Notes under the pieces: model-generated
Database searches by the model: none
Told to the model about the DNA's origin: nothing
Seen by the model: only the letters and a program-made list of their open reading frames with translations
Part shown: piece by piece, positions 26,174-34,353 of the stretch
Layout: each line of letters begins with the position of its first letter
Numbering within the stretch: position 1 is the first letter of the stretch
DNA from: Deltaproteobacteria bacterium
Lineage (GTDB): Bacteria; Desulfobacterota; Dissulfuribacteria; Dissulfuribacterales; QOAL01
Direction of reading: 5' to 3'
NCBI GenBank assembly: GCA_026985565.1
Contig: JALSQG010000078.1
Span: 1 to 43,727 of the forward strand
DNA length: 43,727 bases
Made by a program: the position numbers and the translations under genes

Positions 26174-27907
26174 TCAAAAGAGACTCTTCTGCTTCTTTTT
26201 AAGAGATGGTTTTTTCCTGTTGGCCTTCTGCTGATCTTTGTGCAGGTAGTCGTTTATCTTGGTCAAAAAGGCCGATGGCCCTGTCTCTACCCTCCTCCCA
26301 TATATTTTTCTCCTTTTGGAACTTGTAAGGAACAGGTGCTCAGCACTCCTTGTTAGGCCCACATAAAAAAGGCGCCTTTCTTCATCAAGGTCACTATCCT
26401 TCCAGGGTAATACGTCCTGGTCCAGGCCACAAAGAAACACGATGGGAAACTCAAGCCCCTTTGATGCGTGAAGGGTCATGAGGGTGACGGCCTCCACAGA
26501 AAAGTCAAGCTCATCTTGCTCTTCCTTAAAAATTAAAGACAAAGGCGCCTTAGAGCGTAAAAGCCCAATGATTTCTCTAAGTTTTTGCTTTTCCTGGTCC
26601 CCAACAGAAATATTTAGCCTTGCCTCAAGCTGCTTTAAGAATTCGTCTTGAAGACTTCCCTGTTCAATTGCCTCTTTGAGCTGATTTATAAGAAATACTG
26701 CCTCTTTTTTCTTGATCCCAAGCATCTTGATATGAAAATCTTCTGTACGCCCTTCAAGGAGTGCGGCAAGGTGCCTGATTGCAAAGAAGAGCCTGCTAAC
26801 CTTTCGCCTTTGTCTAAAGGGCGTGTGAAAGGGTATGCCTTGACGCAAAAGGGCAGATACAAGCGGCTCTGACATGAAACGTGCCCTGTACAAGATACAA
26901 ACATCAGAAAGGCTCCTTTGTGCATCAGCGGCACCAGTTGCCGCGTTTAGACTTTCAAAGCTTGTACCCCCTACAAGCCTGTCTATCTGGCCTGCTATCC
27001 ATGCTGCCTCCCTTTCCTCGTTTTCAAAGCACTTGTAAACTATACCTTCACCCGTCCCTTTTTGTGAAACAAGGCCACTGTCTTCTCCAATGAAAGAAGA
27101 GGCCGCATCGAGTATCCTTTGGGGGCACCTGTAGGCCTTAGATAGACGCACTGTCTCAACCGGCCCAAGCTCGTTCCTAAACCTTTCCATAAACCTTGGG
27201 CTTGCACCTCTAAATCCGTATATTGCCTGATTGGCATCTCCTATGGCAGTGATCAAGGAGGATCTTGCCAAAAGACGTACCAGATGAAACTGAAGCTGGC
27301 TCACATCCTGAAACTCATCCACAAGTACATAGCTCAAGTACCCTGAGCCGTTTTTCTCTACTATCTCAACCGCCCTTATGATGAGATCATCATAGTCCAT
27401 AACATCATACTCAGACAAAAGTGCATGGTATGACTCCCACAAGGCAAGAAGCTCTCCTTCAGCCTCGTCAATCTTTGGCTTATACTGCTGTTTCAACAAA
27501 AGAAGCCTGTCTTTAAGCCCTTTGTCCCTGCCCTTTATACCAGCTGCCTCCAAAGCCTCCCTCAATAGTTGCCGCTGCTCATCTTCTCCCATCACATAGG
27601 GGCGTTTTTTTGTGCTGTTTAATACCAGGGAATAGGCCCAGGAGTGAAACGTGCCCACAAAGGGCAGCCTGTCTAAACCCAAACGAGAAAGGCGCTCTTT
27701 TATCTCACTTGCTGCCTTGTTGGTAAAGGTAACGGCCAGTATCCCTTCAGGCCTTGTGCCCTCATTTAGAAGATGAAAGATCCTTGAGACAAGCACCCTT
27801 GTCTTTCCCGTGCCAGGCCCGGCAATCACAAGCAGATGTGTGCCCTGGGAGCAGACCGCTGCGCGCTGTTCATCATTTAGGGTGGCTAAGAGATCCTGAT
27901 TATTCAA
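26174..27907 (-). CDS. UvrD/Rep-type superfamily 1 DNA helicase
   Basis: About 577 residues. The N-terminal L-N-D-E-Q-R-A-A-V Q-motif and Walker A A-G-P-G-T-G-K-T (29-36) are followed by motif II V-D-E-F-Q-D-V, motif III G-D-A-N-Q-A-I-Y-G-F-R-G-A, a T-L-H-A-S-K-G-L-E-F motif V and Y-V-G-L-T-R-S-A-E-H-L motif VI. It is shorter than UvrD/PcrA (about 700). The C-terminus is Lys-rich and ends exactly Q-K-S-L-F, matching the beta-clamp-binding pentapeptide. The start chosen is TTG at 27907-27905, one base after the acyl-CoA ligase stop; the open frame reaches 27997, but that extension overlaps the ligase gene and has no helicase similarity. Confidence 0.88.
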   Translation of the reverse strand: MNNQDLLATLNDEQRAAVCSQGTHLLVIAGPGTGKTRVLVSRIFHLLNEGTRPEGILAVTFTNKAASEIKERLSRLGLDRLPFVGTFHSWAYSLVLNSTKKRPYVMGEDEQRQLLREALEAAGIKGRDKGLKDRLLLLKQQYKPKIDEAEGELLALWESYHALLSEYDVMDYDDLIIRAVEIVEKNGSGYLSYVLVDEFQDVSQLQFHLVRLLARSSLITAIGDANQAIYGFRGASPRFMERFRNELGPVETVRLSKAYRCPQRILDAASSFIGEDSGLVSQKGTGEGIVYKCFENEEREAAWIAGQIDRLVGGTSFESLNAATGAADAQRSLSDVCILYRARFMSEPLVSALLRQGIPFHTPFRQRRKVSRLFFAIRHLAALLEGRTEDFHIKMLGIKKKEAVFLINQLKEAIEQGSLQDEFLKQLEARLNISVGDQEKQKLREIIGLLRSKAPLSLIFKEEQDELDFSVEAVTLMTLHASKGLEFPIVFLCGLDQDVLPWKDSDLDEERRLFYVGLTRSAEHLFLTSSKRRKIYGRRVETGPSAFLTKINDYLHKDQQKANRKKPSLKKKQKSLF

Positions 27908-27908
27908 A

Positions 27909-29657
27909 TTATCTTTTTGTCGGTTTCTTTTCCAGTATTTGGAGATTGAACAGGTGTCTCTTGATCTTTTTGGTAGAGGTCTTTGGAAGTTCCTCATTTA
28001 TTACATGAAAGGACTTTATCCGCTTGTAGGAACCAAGTTGTCTGTTTACCTTCCTCACCTCCTGATCCATTAGGCCAAAAAGGCCCTCTTCACTCAAGTC
28101 CTCCTGGCCCTTTAACTGGGCTATGATTTCAAAATCAGGCACTATGACTGCACAAACCTCCTCACCGCCACTTGATACCTGTTTGCCATAAACCATGGAC
28201 TCAAGAATAATGGGGCTCTTGTTTAAAAGGGCCTCTATCTCCTCTGGATAAACATTTTTGCCAGCAGAGGTCACGATAAGATTCTTCGCCCTTCCGCATA
28301 TGTGCACATAACCATCTTTGTCAACAAAGCCCAGATCTCCAGTGTAAAGCCATCCCTCCTCATCAAGGACCTGGCGAGTTGCCTTTTCATCGTTTAGATA
28401 GCCCTTCATAATCATTGGTCCTTTGAAGGCAAGCTCCCCCACACCCTGGGAATCAGGCTCTGAGACCTTGACCTTTACCCCTGGAAGTGGCGGGCCAACA
28501 CTTTCATTCTTGGGCCGATCCAATGGATTCAGGGTCAAAACCGGGCTTGATTCAGTGAGCCCATACCCCTGTATCATGTCTATACCAAGCCTTCTGAAAA
28601 AAAGAGGAACATAAGGGGGAAGGGCTGCGCCCCCCGAGACGAAATAGCGTATGGTGTCAAGGCCTGCCTTTTTCCTGAGAGAGCGAAAAAGGGCCTTTCC
28701 AAGACCGGGATTCCCTGCCCGTTCTGCCGCAAGCACAAGATTCCAAAGGGTCTTGAATACAAGCCGTCTGTGAACAGGTGCCTTTTCTATGGCCCTTTGT
28801 ATCCCTTCCATCATCTTCTGAAAAAGAAGCGGCACCCCGAGCATGACCGTCCCTCTGCAGAAGCGAAGATCTTCCATGATGTAACGGGAACGAAGGCTTC
28901 TTGCATATGTCACATGGCAACCGCAGTAAAGGGGCAATAAAAAGCCGGCAGTGCATTCGAAGGTATGGTGCATGGGAAGCACAGACAAGAAGCGTTCCCG
29001 GCATATATCAACTGCCATCTCACAGGCAATGCAGTCGGACATGATATTCCAGTGAGTGAGCACAACCCCCTTTGGAACCCCTGTGGTTCCAGAGGTAAAT
29101 ATTATTGCAGCGATGTCATCTTTTACTACCGATGGAAGATCCCTGTCTGTTGAGTTTTTGGACAGGGCCATCACCTCTTCCATGGACATGATCCCCTTGC
29201 CCCAATTTCCTTCCTGCCAGTCCATGCACACAATGTGCCTTGGCAGGGGAAAACCCTTTGGCAGCTCTTCAAGAACTTCCAGGTACCTTGGGGCCACGAA
29301 TGCGGCCTTTACCTTTGCCTTTGCTATGAGCTGTTGTTTCTCGTTTTCACTTAGAAGGGAATCTATGGGGACGTTTATGCAGCCGGTAAAAGCTGCTGCA
29401 AGGTAGGTCTTTGCCCACTCAGGGGAGTTATTCCCAAGGATGGCGATCCTGTCGCCTTTTTTGAGCCCAAGGGAAAGCAGGCCTCCTGCCAGGGCGAGGA
29501 CATCTTCAAGAAGCTCCCTGTAGGTTATGGTCCTGTCTCGGTCTTTCTCTCTCGCAGTCAAGGCCGGCCTCTCTGGATAAAGAGCGGCCGACCGCTTTAA
29601 CATCTCTGGTATTGTGAGGGGTAAACCCTTCTTTTTGGCTTCTTCTAAAAGCTCCAT
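27909..29657 (-). CDS. AMP-forming long-chain acyl-CoA ligase
   Basis: A 582-residue member of the ANL (AMP-binding) family that activates a carboxylic acid as acyl-adenylate and then CoA thioester. Motif A3 is T-S-G-T-T-G-V-P-K-G (188-197); Y-G-L-T-E-S-S-P (A5), Y-T-G-D-L-G (A7), G-R-A-K-N-L-I-V (A8) and the C-terminal lysine region L-P-K-T-S-T-K-K-I-K-R (A10) are all present. Its start overlaps the 3' end of the FadL gene by 13 bases. A porin for hydrophobic compounds plus an acyl-CoA ligase suggests uptake and activation of fatty acids or related hydrophobic acids. The exact chain length is unknown. Confidence 0.93.
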   Translation of the reverse strand: MELLEEAKKKGLPLTIPEMLKRSAALYPERPALTAREKDRDRTITYRELLEDVLALAGGLLSLGLKKGDRIAILGNNSPEWAKTYLAAAFTGCINVPIDSLLSENEKQQLIAKAKVKAAFVAPRYLEVLEELPKGFPLPRHIVCMDWQEGNWGKGIMSMEEVMALSKNSTDRDLPSVVKDDIAAIIFTSGTTGVPKGVVLTHWNIMSDCIACEMAVDICRERFLSVLPMHHTFECTAGFLLPLYCGCHVTYARSLRSRYIMEDLRFCRGTVMLGVPLLFQKMMEGIQRAIEKAPVHRRLVFKTLWNLVLAAERAGNPGLGKALFRSLRKKAGLDTIRYFVSGGAALPPYVPLFFRRLGIDMIQGYGLTESSPVLTLNPLDRPKNESVGPPLPGVKVKVSEPDSQGVGELAFKGPMIMKGYLNDEKATRQVLDEEGWLYTGDLGFVDKDGYVHICGRAKNLIVTSAGKNVYPEEIEALLNKSPIILESMVYGKQVSSGGEEVCAVIVPDFEIIAQLKGQEDLSEEGLFGLMDQEVRKVNRQLGSYKRIKSFHVINEELPKTSTKKIKRHLFNLQILEKKPTKR

Positions 29658-30859
29658 CTAAAAGAGGTTCCAATGACATGGGCCTGACCCTTGTATGTGC
29701 CGTCGAGACCTGGTGTCATGGGAGAAGTGCCTCCATTTTCCACCAAAACGTAGGTGTAAGAGGCGTCAATCCCCATGTGTTTGTAGTTCCAACCGAGACC
29801 AACACTAAACACATGGCGGTCGTTGGTAGGAAGGGTCGGCTCCCTGTACTTGTTCTTTATTGGGGATTTGTCGTAGGCATATGCTGCCCTGAATTGCCAC
29901 ATGGAGTTGTAGGTATATTCAGCCCCAAACTTGAATGCCCATGCATCTTCCCAGTTTCTTGGCACACTGACTACACCAGGCTTTCCTGTCCCCGGGGCCT
30001 TTGCATACACAAAGTCAAGGCTGTCATAAGAAGACCAGTCTGTCCAAACTATGTCCATGGAGAAGGTAAAATTCTTTACTGCAGTGGTGGCCACACCAAT
30101 GGATACCGTGCGGGGAAGGCTCACATCAAGCCACATATCTGACTTTGGAAAGGGGGGAATGCTCATGGAGTAGCGTGCTGTGCCTCTAAGCCCAAGATCA
30201 ACCTGGGAATGATAGGTGACTCCAAGGCTCCAGTCCTTTATCGGCTTTGCCATCATGGAGACGGTGTAGCCATATGCCCAGTCCTCTCCCTTCATGTTTG
30301 ACTTTAGTCCTGGCACCTTGGGACTGACTGCCCTTCTCATGTCAGCGGTTGCATAGACGAAGTTTGGACCAGCCGAAAAGGAAAGCCAGTCAAAGGGCTT
30401 AACAGCAACTGCCGGAGAGATGAAAAGACAGCGAAGCTCTGTATAGACTGCATAATATTTTCCGCGCCAATCGTTACTCCATTCGGTGGTAAGCCCGTAG
30501 GGCACGTTTATGGCCATGGAAAGGCCAAACTTGTCACCAAGGGGCATTGCACCATAAACATGGGGCAAAGGATAGACCTTGTCTTTCATGTCTGCACGAT
30601 AATTGTCTGACTCAAGCTTCATCTGAGGAATCACTGCTGACATACCCGTCATGAACTTGGGGCCATCAAGCATAGCAGAGACTGCTGGGTTGAACCAGGC
30701 GCTTTCAACAACATCTGCCCTTGCAGTCATGGCTGCGCCAAGACCGGCAGTCCTTGCAGAAAGCTCGTTAAAGAGCTGAAAGCCAGCACCATATGCGCTA
30801 CCAAAACAAAAGATGCTCACGAAAAAAATGATGAAAGGCGTTAACGATTTCTTGTGCAT
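29645..30859 (-). CDS. FadL/OmpP1/TodX-family outer-membrane transporter
   Basis: A 404-residue outer-membrane beta-barrel. It has a signal peptide (M-H-K-K start, hydrophobic 9-22, cleavage near A-Y-G) and the mature start G-A-G-F-Q-L-F-N-E-L-S-A-R-T-A-G-L-G-A-A. The A-R-A-D-V-V-E-S-A-W-F-N-P-A hatch segment is diagnostic. Alternating beta strands fill the rest, and the chain ends in an aromatic residue (R-W-S-F) as expected for Bam substrates. GGGAGGG precedes the ATG. It is the first gene of the tight minus-strand run and overlaps the acyl-CoA ligase gene. Confidence 0.95.
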   Translation of the reverse strand: MHKKSLTPFIIFFVSIFCFGSAYGAGFQLFNELSARTAGLGAAMTARADVVESAWFNPAVSAMLDGPKFMTGMSAVIPQMKLESDNYRADMKDKVYPLPHVYGAMPLGDKFGLSMAINVPYGLTTEWSNDWRGKYYAVYTELRCLFISPAVAVKPFDWLSFSAGPNFVYATADMRRAVSPKVPGLKSNMKGEDWAYGYTVSMMAKPIKDWSLGVTYHSQVDLGLRGTARYSMSIPPFPKSDMWLDVSLPRTVSIGVATTAVKNFTFSMDIVWTDWSSYDSLDFVYAKAPGTGKPGVVSVPRNWEDAWAFKFGAEYTYNSMWQFRAAYAYDKSPIKNKYREPTLPTNDRHVFSVGLGWNYKHMGIDASYTYVLVENGGTSPMTPGLDGTYKGQAHVIGTSFRWSF

Positions 30860-30904
30860 GTCTTGTCCCTCCCTTTGGACTATTACACTTTTGGGCGTCC
30901 CTTA

Positions 30905-30940
30905 TTCAATCCTTTCGGCTCCCCTTCCAAAAGGATTGAA
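30905..30940 (-). promoter_or_regulatory. inverted repeat in the fadL-like gene leader
   Basis: An 11-bp perfect inverted repeat, TTCAATCCTTT (30905-30915) and AAAGGATTGAA (30930-30940), encloses a 14-base loop, 45-81 bases upstream of the FadL ATG. A TTGACA -35-like hexamer lies upstream on the minus strand (30971-30966), so the hairpin would sit at the very start of the leader. There is no T tract, so it is not a terminator of the antiporter gene. It could be a regulator-binding site or an mRNA 5' hairpin. Confidence 0.4.
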
Positions 30941-30994
30941 CACAAAGCCCTTTCCACAAACAAATGTCAATCATGAATTTATAATTAGAAACTG

Positions 30995-31945
30995 TTACAT
31001 TTTCAAATAAATAATGGAAATATAGGCCAAATATGCAAAAAGAAGCATGAAACCATCCCTTCGAGAAAGATACCCATCTTTGAAAAGAGGTATAAGCACA
31101 AGACTCAAGGCTGCCATCACAGGAAAGTCTGCAACGAGCACATGATGGTTAATAGGGATAGGCCTTATTAGGGCTGCTATTCCAAGAACGCCACAGGTGT
31201 TTGCAAAGTTGCTTCCAATAACGTTTCCTATGACAAGCCCTGACTCCCTTCTCCTGATGGCTGAAATGGTGCTTGCAAGTTCTGGAAGGGATGTACCCAC
31301 TGCGGTTAAGCTAAGTCCGATGATAAGTTCAGGACAGTTAAAAAAGCGTGCAATGGACACGGCTCCCTGGATCAGAAGGTGCGAGCCAGAAATAAGGGCA
31401 ATGAAACTTAAAGCTATAATAGTGGAACGTACCATGAACCGTGGATTTTCATGGTATGTCTTTTCCACTGTAATTCCAGAGTGAGAGTAAGACGTACGGT
31501 TTTCAACAAGAAAATAAAGATATACACAAAATGACAGGAGCAGGATGACTGCCTCAGGCCTTGAAAGCACCTCGAACCATGCGGCAAGTCCCATCAAAAT
31601 GACAGACATGACCAGAAAGGGAAGTTCCACCCTTGCAATTCTACGATGAACAGGGAAGGGCCGTATTATGGCAGCTGCGGCCAGAACAAGACCTATGTTG
31701 GCAATATTGCTTCCTATTATGTTACCAACTGCAAGATCTGCCTGTCCGCGGATATTTGCCATTACTGTAACAAAAAATTCTGGTGCAGAGGTCCCAAAGG
31801 CAACCACGGTAAGGCCGATAATCATAGGACTTACACCCAGACTCCTTGCAATTATTATACAGTTGTCAGTGAGAAATTCGGCTCCACCGACCAAAAGGGC
31901 AAGGCCGGCACAAAGCTTTGCAAAAGAAAAAAGTAGTACAGTCAT
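30995..31945 (-). CDS. calcium/sodium antiporter (CaxA/YrbG family)
   Basis: A 316-residue inner-membrane exchanger of the CaCA superfamily with about ten hydrophobic helices. The two inverted alpha-repeats are clear: V-A-F-G-T-S-A-P-E-F-F-V-T with G-N-I-I-G-S-N-I-A-N in the first half, and T-A-V-G-T-S-L-P-E-L-A-S-T with G-N-V-I-G-S-N-F-A-N in the second. The acidic residue of each P-E pair is the expected cation ligand. It stands alone on the minus strand between the HAO terminator and the FadL gene. Confidence 0.95.
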   Translation of the reverse strand: MTVLLFSFAKLCAGLALLVGGAEFLTDNCIIIARSLGVSPMIIGLTVVAFGTSAPEFFVTVMANIRGQADLAVGNIIGSNIANIGLVLAAAAIIRPFPVHRRIARVELPFLVMSVILMGLAAWFEVLSRPEAVILLLSFCVYLYFLVENRTSYSHSGITVEKTYHENPRFMVRSTIIALSFIALISGSHLLIQGAVSIARFFNCPELIIGLSLTAVGTSLPELASTISAIRRRESGLVIGNVIGSNFANTCGVLGIAALIRPIPINHHVLVADFPVMAALSLVLIPLFKDGYLSRRDGFMLLFAYLAYISIIYLKM

Positions 31946-32056
31946 GGTGGATTCATTCTGTTTGTGCCCAAAAACCGCTCTTGCGCATGATATGCAACTT
32001 TCCTATCAAGAAGACTTAAAAATGCTGACTGGAGATTCTTAACACCTTCCCCATCA

Positions 32057-32084
32057 ATAAAAAAGGCCCCTCGTGGGGGCCTTT
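32057..32084 (-). terminator. rho-independent terminator of the ferredoxin-HAO operon
   Basis: A 9-bp GC-rich stem, AAAGGCCCC (32062-32070) pairing with GGGGCCTTT (32076-32084) around a 5-base loop. On the minus strand it is followed directly by a run of T residues. It lies 35 bases after the stop of the octahaem cytochrome gene. Confidence 0.9.
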
Positions 32085-32118
32085 GATTAAATAAGACTTT
32101 GTCTTTATAATCTATGTC

Positions 32119-33429
32119 TTACATCTTGCCTTTGTGGTTTGCCCGCATCTGGGCGGCAAGCTCCTTTATCTCACCAAGGTCCTTGCTCATCATGGACCAA
32201 CCATACCAGTAAGCATAATCAGGATTTACATGGAAGAATGCCTGATATGCCCTCATCCTGTGCTTCATGTACATCTGAAAGAGTACCTGCTCTATGTAAG
32301 AAAGATTCTTATCCATGGATTTATAACTGTCACTTGAGGCCTTGGGATAGTCTGTCCTCATGAAATAGAGAAAATCAGGAAAAGCAAATGGCTGATCGGC
32401 GCGTTTCTTCAAGATTCCATCCTTGTACAAGCCTGCCACAATCTTGATGCCTTCAGCAAGGAGGATGGTGGTCTTCTTTATCATCTCATCCCCCATCTTC
32501 ATCTGTGCGCGCACATAGTTTTCAGAATGACATGTGGTACACCTTTTTATCATCTTTTCCCTTTCGGTCTCCCAGGACTTCTGGTCAAGCTTTGCCATCT
32601 GGACTGCCTTTACAGCAGCGAGACGGGCAGTTGGCTTCCCGGTTTCTGGATTAAGGACGCCAAGGGCCTTAAGAAGCCATACCTGGGCATCTGCCCACTC
32701 CTTGTCCTTTATGGGAAGACGTACGCCAAGAAAACCCCACGCAGTTCGGTTTTCATGGGTGCCATTTGGAAGATGGCAGAACTGACAAGTTGGTGCCTGG
32801 GCATCCTTTGGAAGGAAACCCTGTACCTTGGCAAAGTAACGCTCGCCGTGCTTTGAGGATGACCACATCTCCCATTGAGGGTGGTCATAACCCATGTGGC
32901 ACTGCTGACATGCCCTTGGATTCTGCGCCTCTTTCTTGGAAAAGCTGTGGCGGGTGTGGCACTCATCGCAGGAGTTGGTCTGATAACGATAACCCTTTGC
33001 AAGTTGATCCTTTTTCTGTGCCTCTGTCTTTATGCCCATGTTGTGGCATCCGCCGCAGCCCCTTCCGCCTTCCATCAGCTCATCTGGCTCAACATGGGTG
33101 ACAGGAAGGGCATTCAGGGTCGTCCAGCCAAACTGATGCTTGCCCTTTTTAAAAGAATTAAACTGCTCTTCATGGCACTCTGCGCACTTGTGCTCATCTG
33201 GAAGGACAACCTTGTCCACATCCTTTGCGCTGGTGTGTTTGTCACCATGGCAAACATCACAAGTTACATCGTTCTCAGCATGTTTGCTCACAGACCAATC
33301 CTTGACCTGCCCTGGCGAGATCTTCTTGTGACAGTCAATACAGACGTTCCCTGCAAACACAGAGCCTGCAATGAGACTGACCACAAAGAAGAAGGCCAAA
33401 GAACTTACATAGCAAAAACTCTTCTTCAT
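32119..33429 (-). CDS. octahaem c-type cytochrome, hydroxylamine oxidoreductase (HAO)-like
   Basis: A 436-residue secreted protein with a signal peptide cleaved near V-F-A-G27. Eight CXXCH motifs start at residues 30, 57, 82, 125, 154, 174, 215 and 297, the spacing of HAO-family octahaem proteins. The D-H-P-Q-W-E-M-W-S-S-S-K-H-G segment and the long helical C-terminus with N-P-D-Y-A-Y-W-Y-G-W also fit. No CXXCK site is present, so it is not a typical octahaem nitrite or tetrathionate reductase. Members outside ammonia oxidisers are thought to reduce nitrite, NO or hydroxylamine. Whether the cross-linking tyrosine of oxidative HAO is conserved needs alignment. It lies 90 bases after the ferredoxin gene and is followed by a strong terminator. 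Confidence 0.88.
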   Translation of the reverse strand: MKKSFCYVSSLAFFFVVSLIAGSVFAGNVCIDCHKKISPGQVKDWSVSKHAENDVTCDVCHGDKHTSAKDVDKVVLPDEHKCAECHEEQFNSFKKGKHQFGWTTLNALPVTHVEPDELMEGGRGCGGCHNMGIKTEAQKKDQLAKGYRYQTNSCDECHTRHSFSKKEAQNPRACQQCHMGYDHPQWEMWSSSKHGERYFAKVQGFLPKDAQAPTCQFCHLPNGTHENRTAWGFLGVRLPIKDKEWADAQVWLLKALGVLNPETGKPTARLAAVKAVQMAKLDQKSWETEREKMIKRCTTCHSENYVRAQMKMGDEMIKKTTILLAEGIKIVAGLYKDGILKKRADQPFAFPDFLYFMRTDYPKASSDSYKSMDKNLSYIEQVLFQMYMKHRMRAYQAFFHVNPDYAYWYGWSMMSKDLGEIKELAAQMRANHKGKM

Positions 33430-33519
33430 AGCTCCTTCTCCTTTCTCCTTTTTTGTTTGTGTTAAATTTTAGATGAAAATTATTGAAAAGTAAATTGTAA
33501 ACTAATTGATCACCCGCCA

Positions 33520-34251
33520 TCAGGGCATTTCAACTCCCTCTCTTATGACAGGCCCCTTTATTCCTATAACTGTATAGTTGATGGTTTGGACCTTACCTGC
33601 CTTCTCTATGGCCTTTTTTAGGATTCCAAGCATCACCGAGCAGCAGGGCACTTCCATTATGACTGTAGATATTGAGCGTATATTATTTTTTATAAATATT
33701 TCTTTGAATTTTTCAACATATTCCTGTTGATCATCAAACTTGGGACACCCCATGAGTATCACCTTTCCTTTTACAAATCGCTCATGAAAATCCGGGCAGG
33801 CAACAGCCGTACAGTCTGCTACAACAAGCAGATCTGCCTGATTCAAAAAGGGGGCATGGGGCGGTACAAGACGAATCTGTATGGGCCAGTGGCCAAGGAG
33901 TGATTCCTTTTCCCTGATATAGTCTGGCCTGTTGGCACATTCACAAGAAACCGGGCCAAGATCCATAACCTTTGAAGAGGGGCATGAAGAACCTTTCTGC
34001 CCGGTCTTTTTGGCCAAATAATCATGTACTGCCTCTTCATCAAAGTCCTCTGCCTCTCTTTCCACTATCTGAAGGGCCCCTGTAGGACATTCCCCAAGGC
34101 ATGCACCCAGGCCATCACAATATTTTTCTGCTACAAGACGCGCCTTTCCATTAACTATCTCTATTGCCCCTTCTTCACATGCAGGCACACACTGACCACA
34201 ACCGTTACAAAGCTCTTCGTCTATGTGGATAATCTTTCTAAGTTTTTTCAT
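33520..34251 (-). CDS. 4Fe-4S ferredoxin-domain protein (hybrid-cluster-protein-associated type)
   Basis: A 243-residue cytoplasmic protein. The N-terminal dicluster domain has C15-x2-C18-x2-C21-x3-C25; the second motif is C45-x2-L48-x2-C51-x3-C55-P, in which the second ligand is replaced by Leu, so a three-cysteine cluster is expected there. The C-terminal two-thirds adds conserved-looking cysteines (S-S-C-P-S-S, V-S-C-E-C, A-D-C-T-A-V-A-C, G-C-P-K, P-C-C-S). I recall proteins of this layout beside hybrid cluster protein (hcp) genes in sulfate and metal reducers. Here the downstream gene is an HAO-like cytochrome instead. A CRP/FNR-type site precedes it in class II position. Confidence 0.87.
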   Translation of the reverse strand: MKKLRKIIHIDEELCNGCGQCVPACEEGAIEIVNGKARLVAEKYCDGLGACLGECPTGALQIVEREAEDFDEEAVHDYLAKKTGQKGSSCPSSKVMDLGPVSCECANRPDYIREKESLLGHWPIQIRLVPPHAPFLNQADLLVVADCTAVACPDFHERFVKGKVILMGCPKFDDQQEYVEKFKEIFIKNNIRSISTVIMEVPCCSVMLGILKKAIEKAGKVQTINYTVIGIKGPVIREGVEMP

Positions 34252-34289
34252 ATTTTTCCTTTCCGCAAAGATCTGGACTTTTTGACTCT

Positions 34290-34331
34290 AAAATATTCAA
34301 GATGCAATGGATAACATTGACTTAAGTCAAT
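34290..34331 (-). promoter_or_regulatory. CRP/FNR-type palindrome with class II promoter geometry
   Basis: A perfect 16-bp palindrome, ATTGACTTAAGTCAAT (34316-34331), has the TTGAC-N4-GTCAA form of FNR/NnrR/HcpR-type sites. Reading the minus strand, 20 bases separate it from a TATTTT box (34295-34290). If that is the -10 element, the palindrome centre is near -40.5, the position used for class II activation of the ferredoxin gene. It also lies 22 bases before the divergent SpmA-SpmB ATG, so it could affect both genes, probably repressing the latter. The regulator itself is not in the window. Confidence 0.65.
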
Positions 34332-34353
34332 ATACCTTTTAGGAAGATGTCTC

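Noticed and set aside
26174-27907. Helicase as part of a defence island
   Set aside because: It sits among housekeeping genes, has ordinary UvrD motifs and no nuclease or restriction partner.
32119-33429. Evidence of ammonia oxidation
   Set aside because: HAO-like octahaem proteins are widespread in anaerobes; no ammonia monooxygenase or hydrazine synthase genes are present and the ferredoxin context suggests a reductive or detoxifying role.
32875-33465. Plus-strand open frame of 196 codons
   Set aside because: It is the antisense of the HAO-like cytochrome, whose eight CXXCH motifs and signal peptide establish the real frame.
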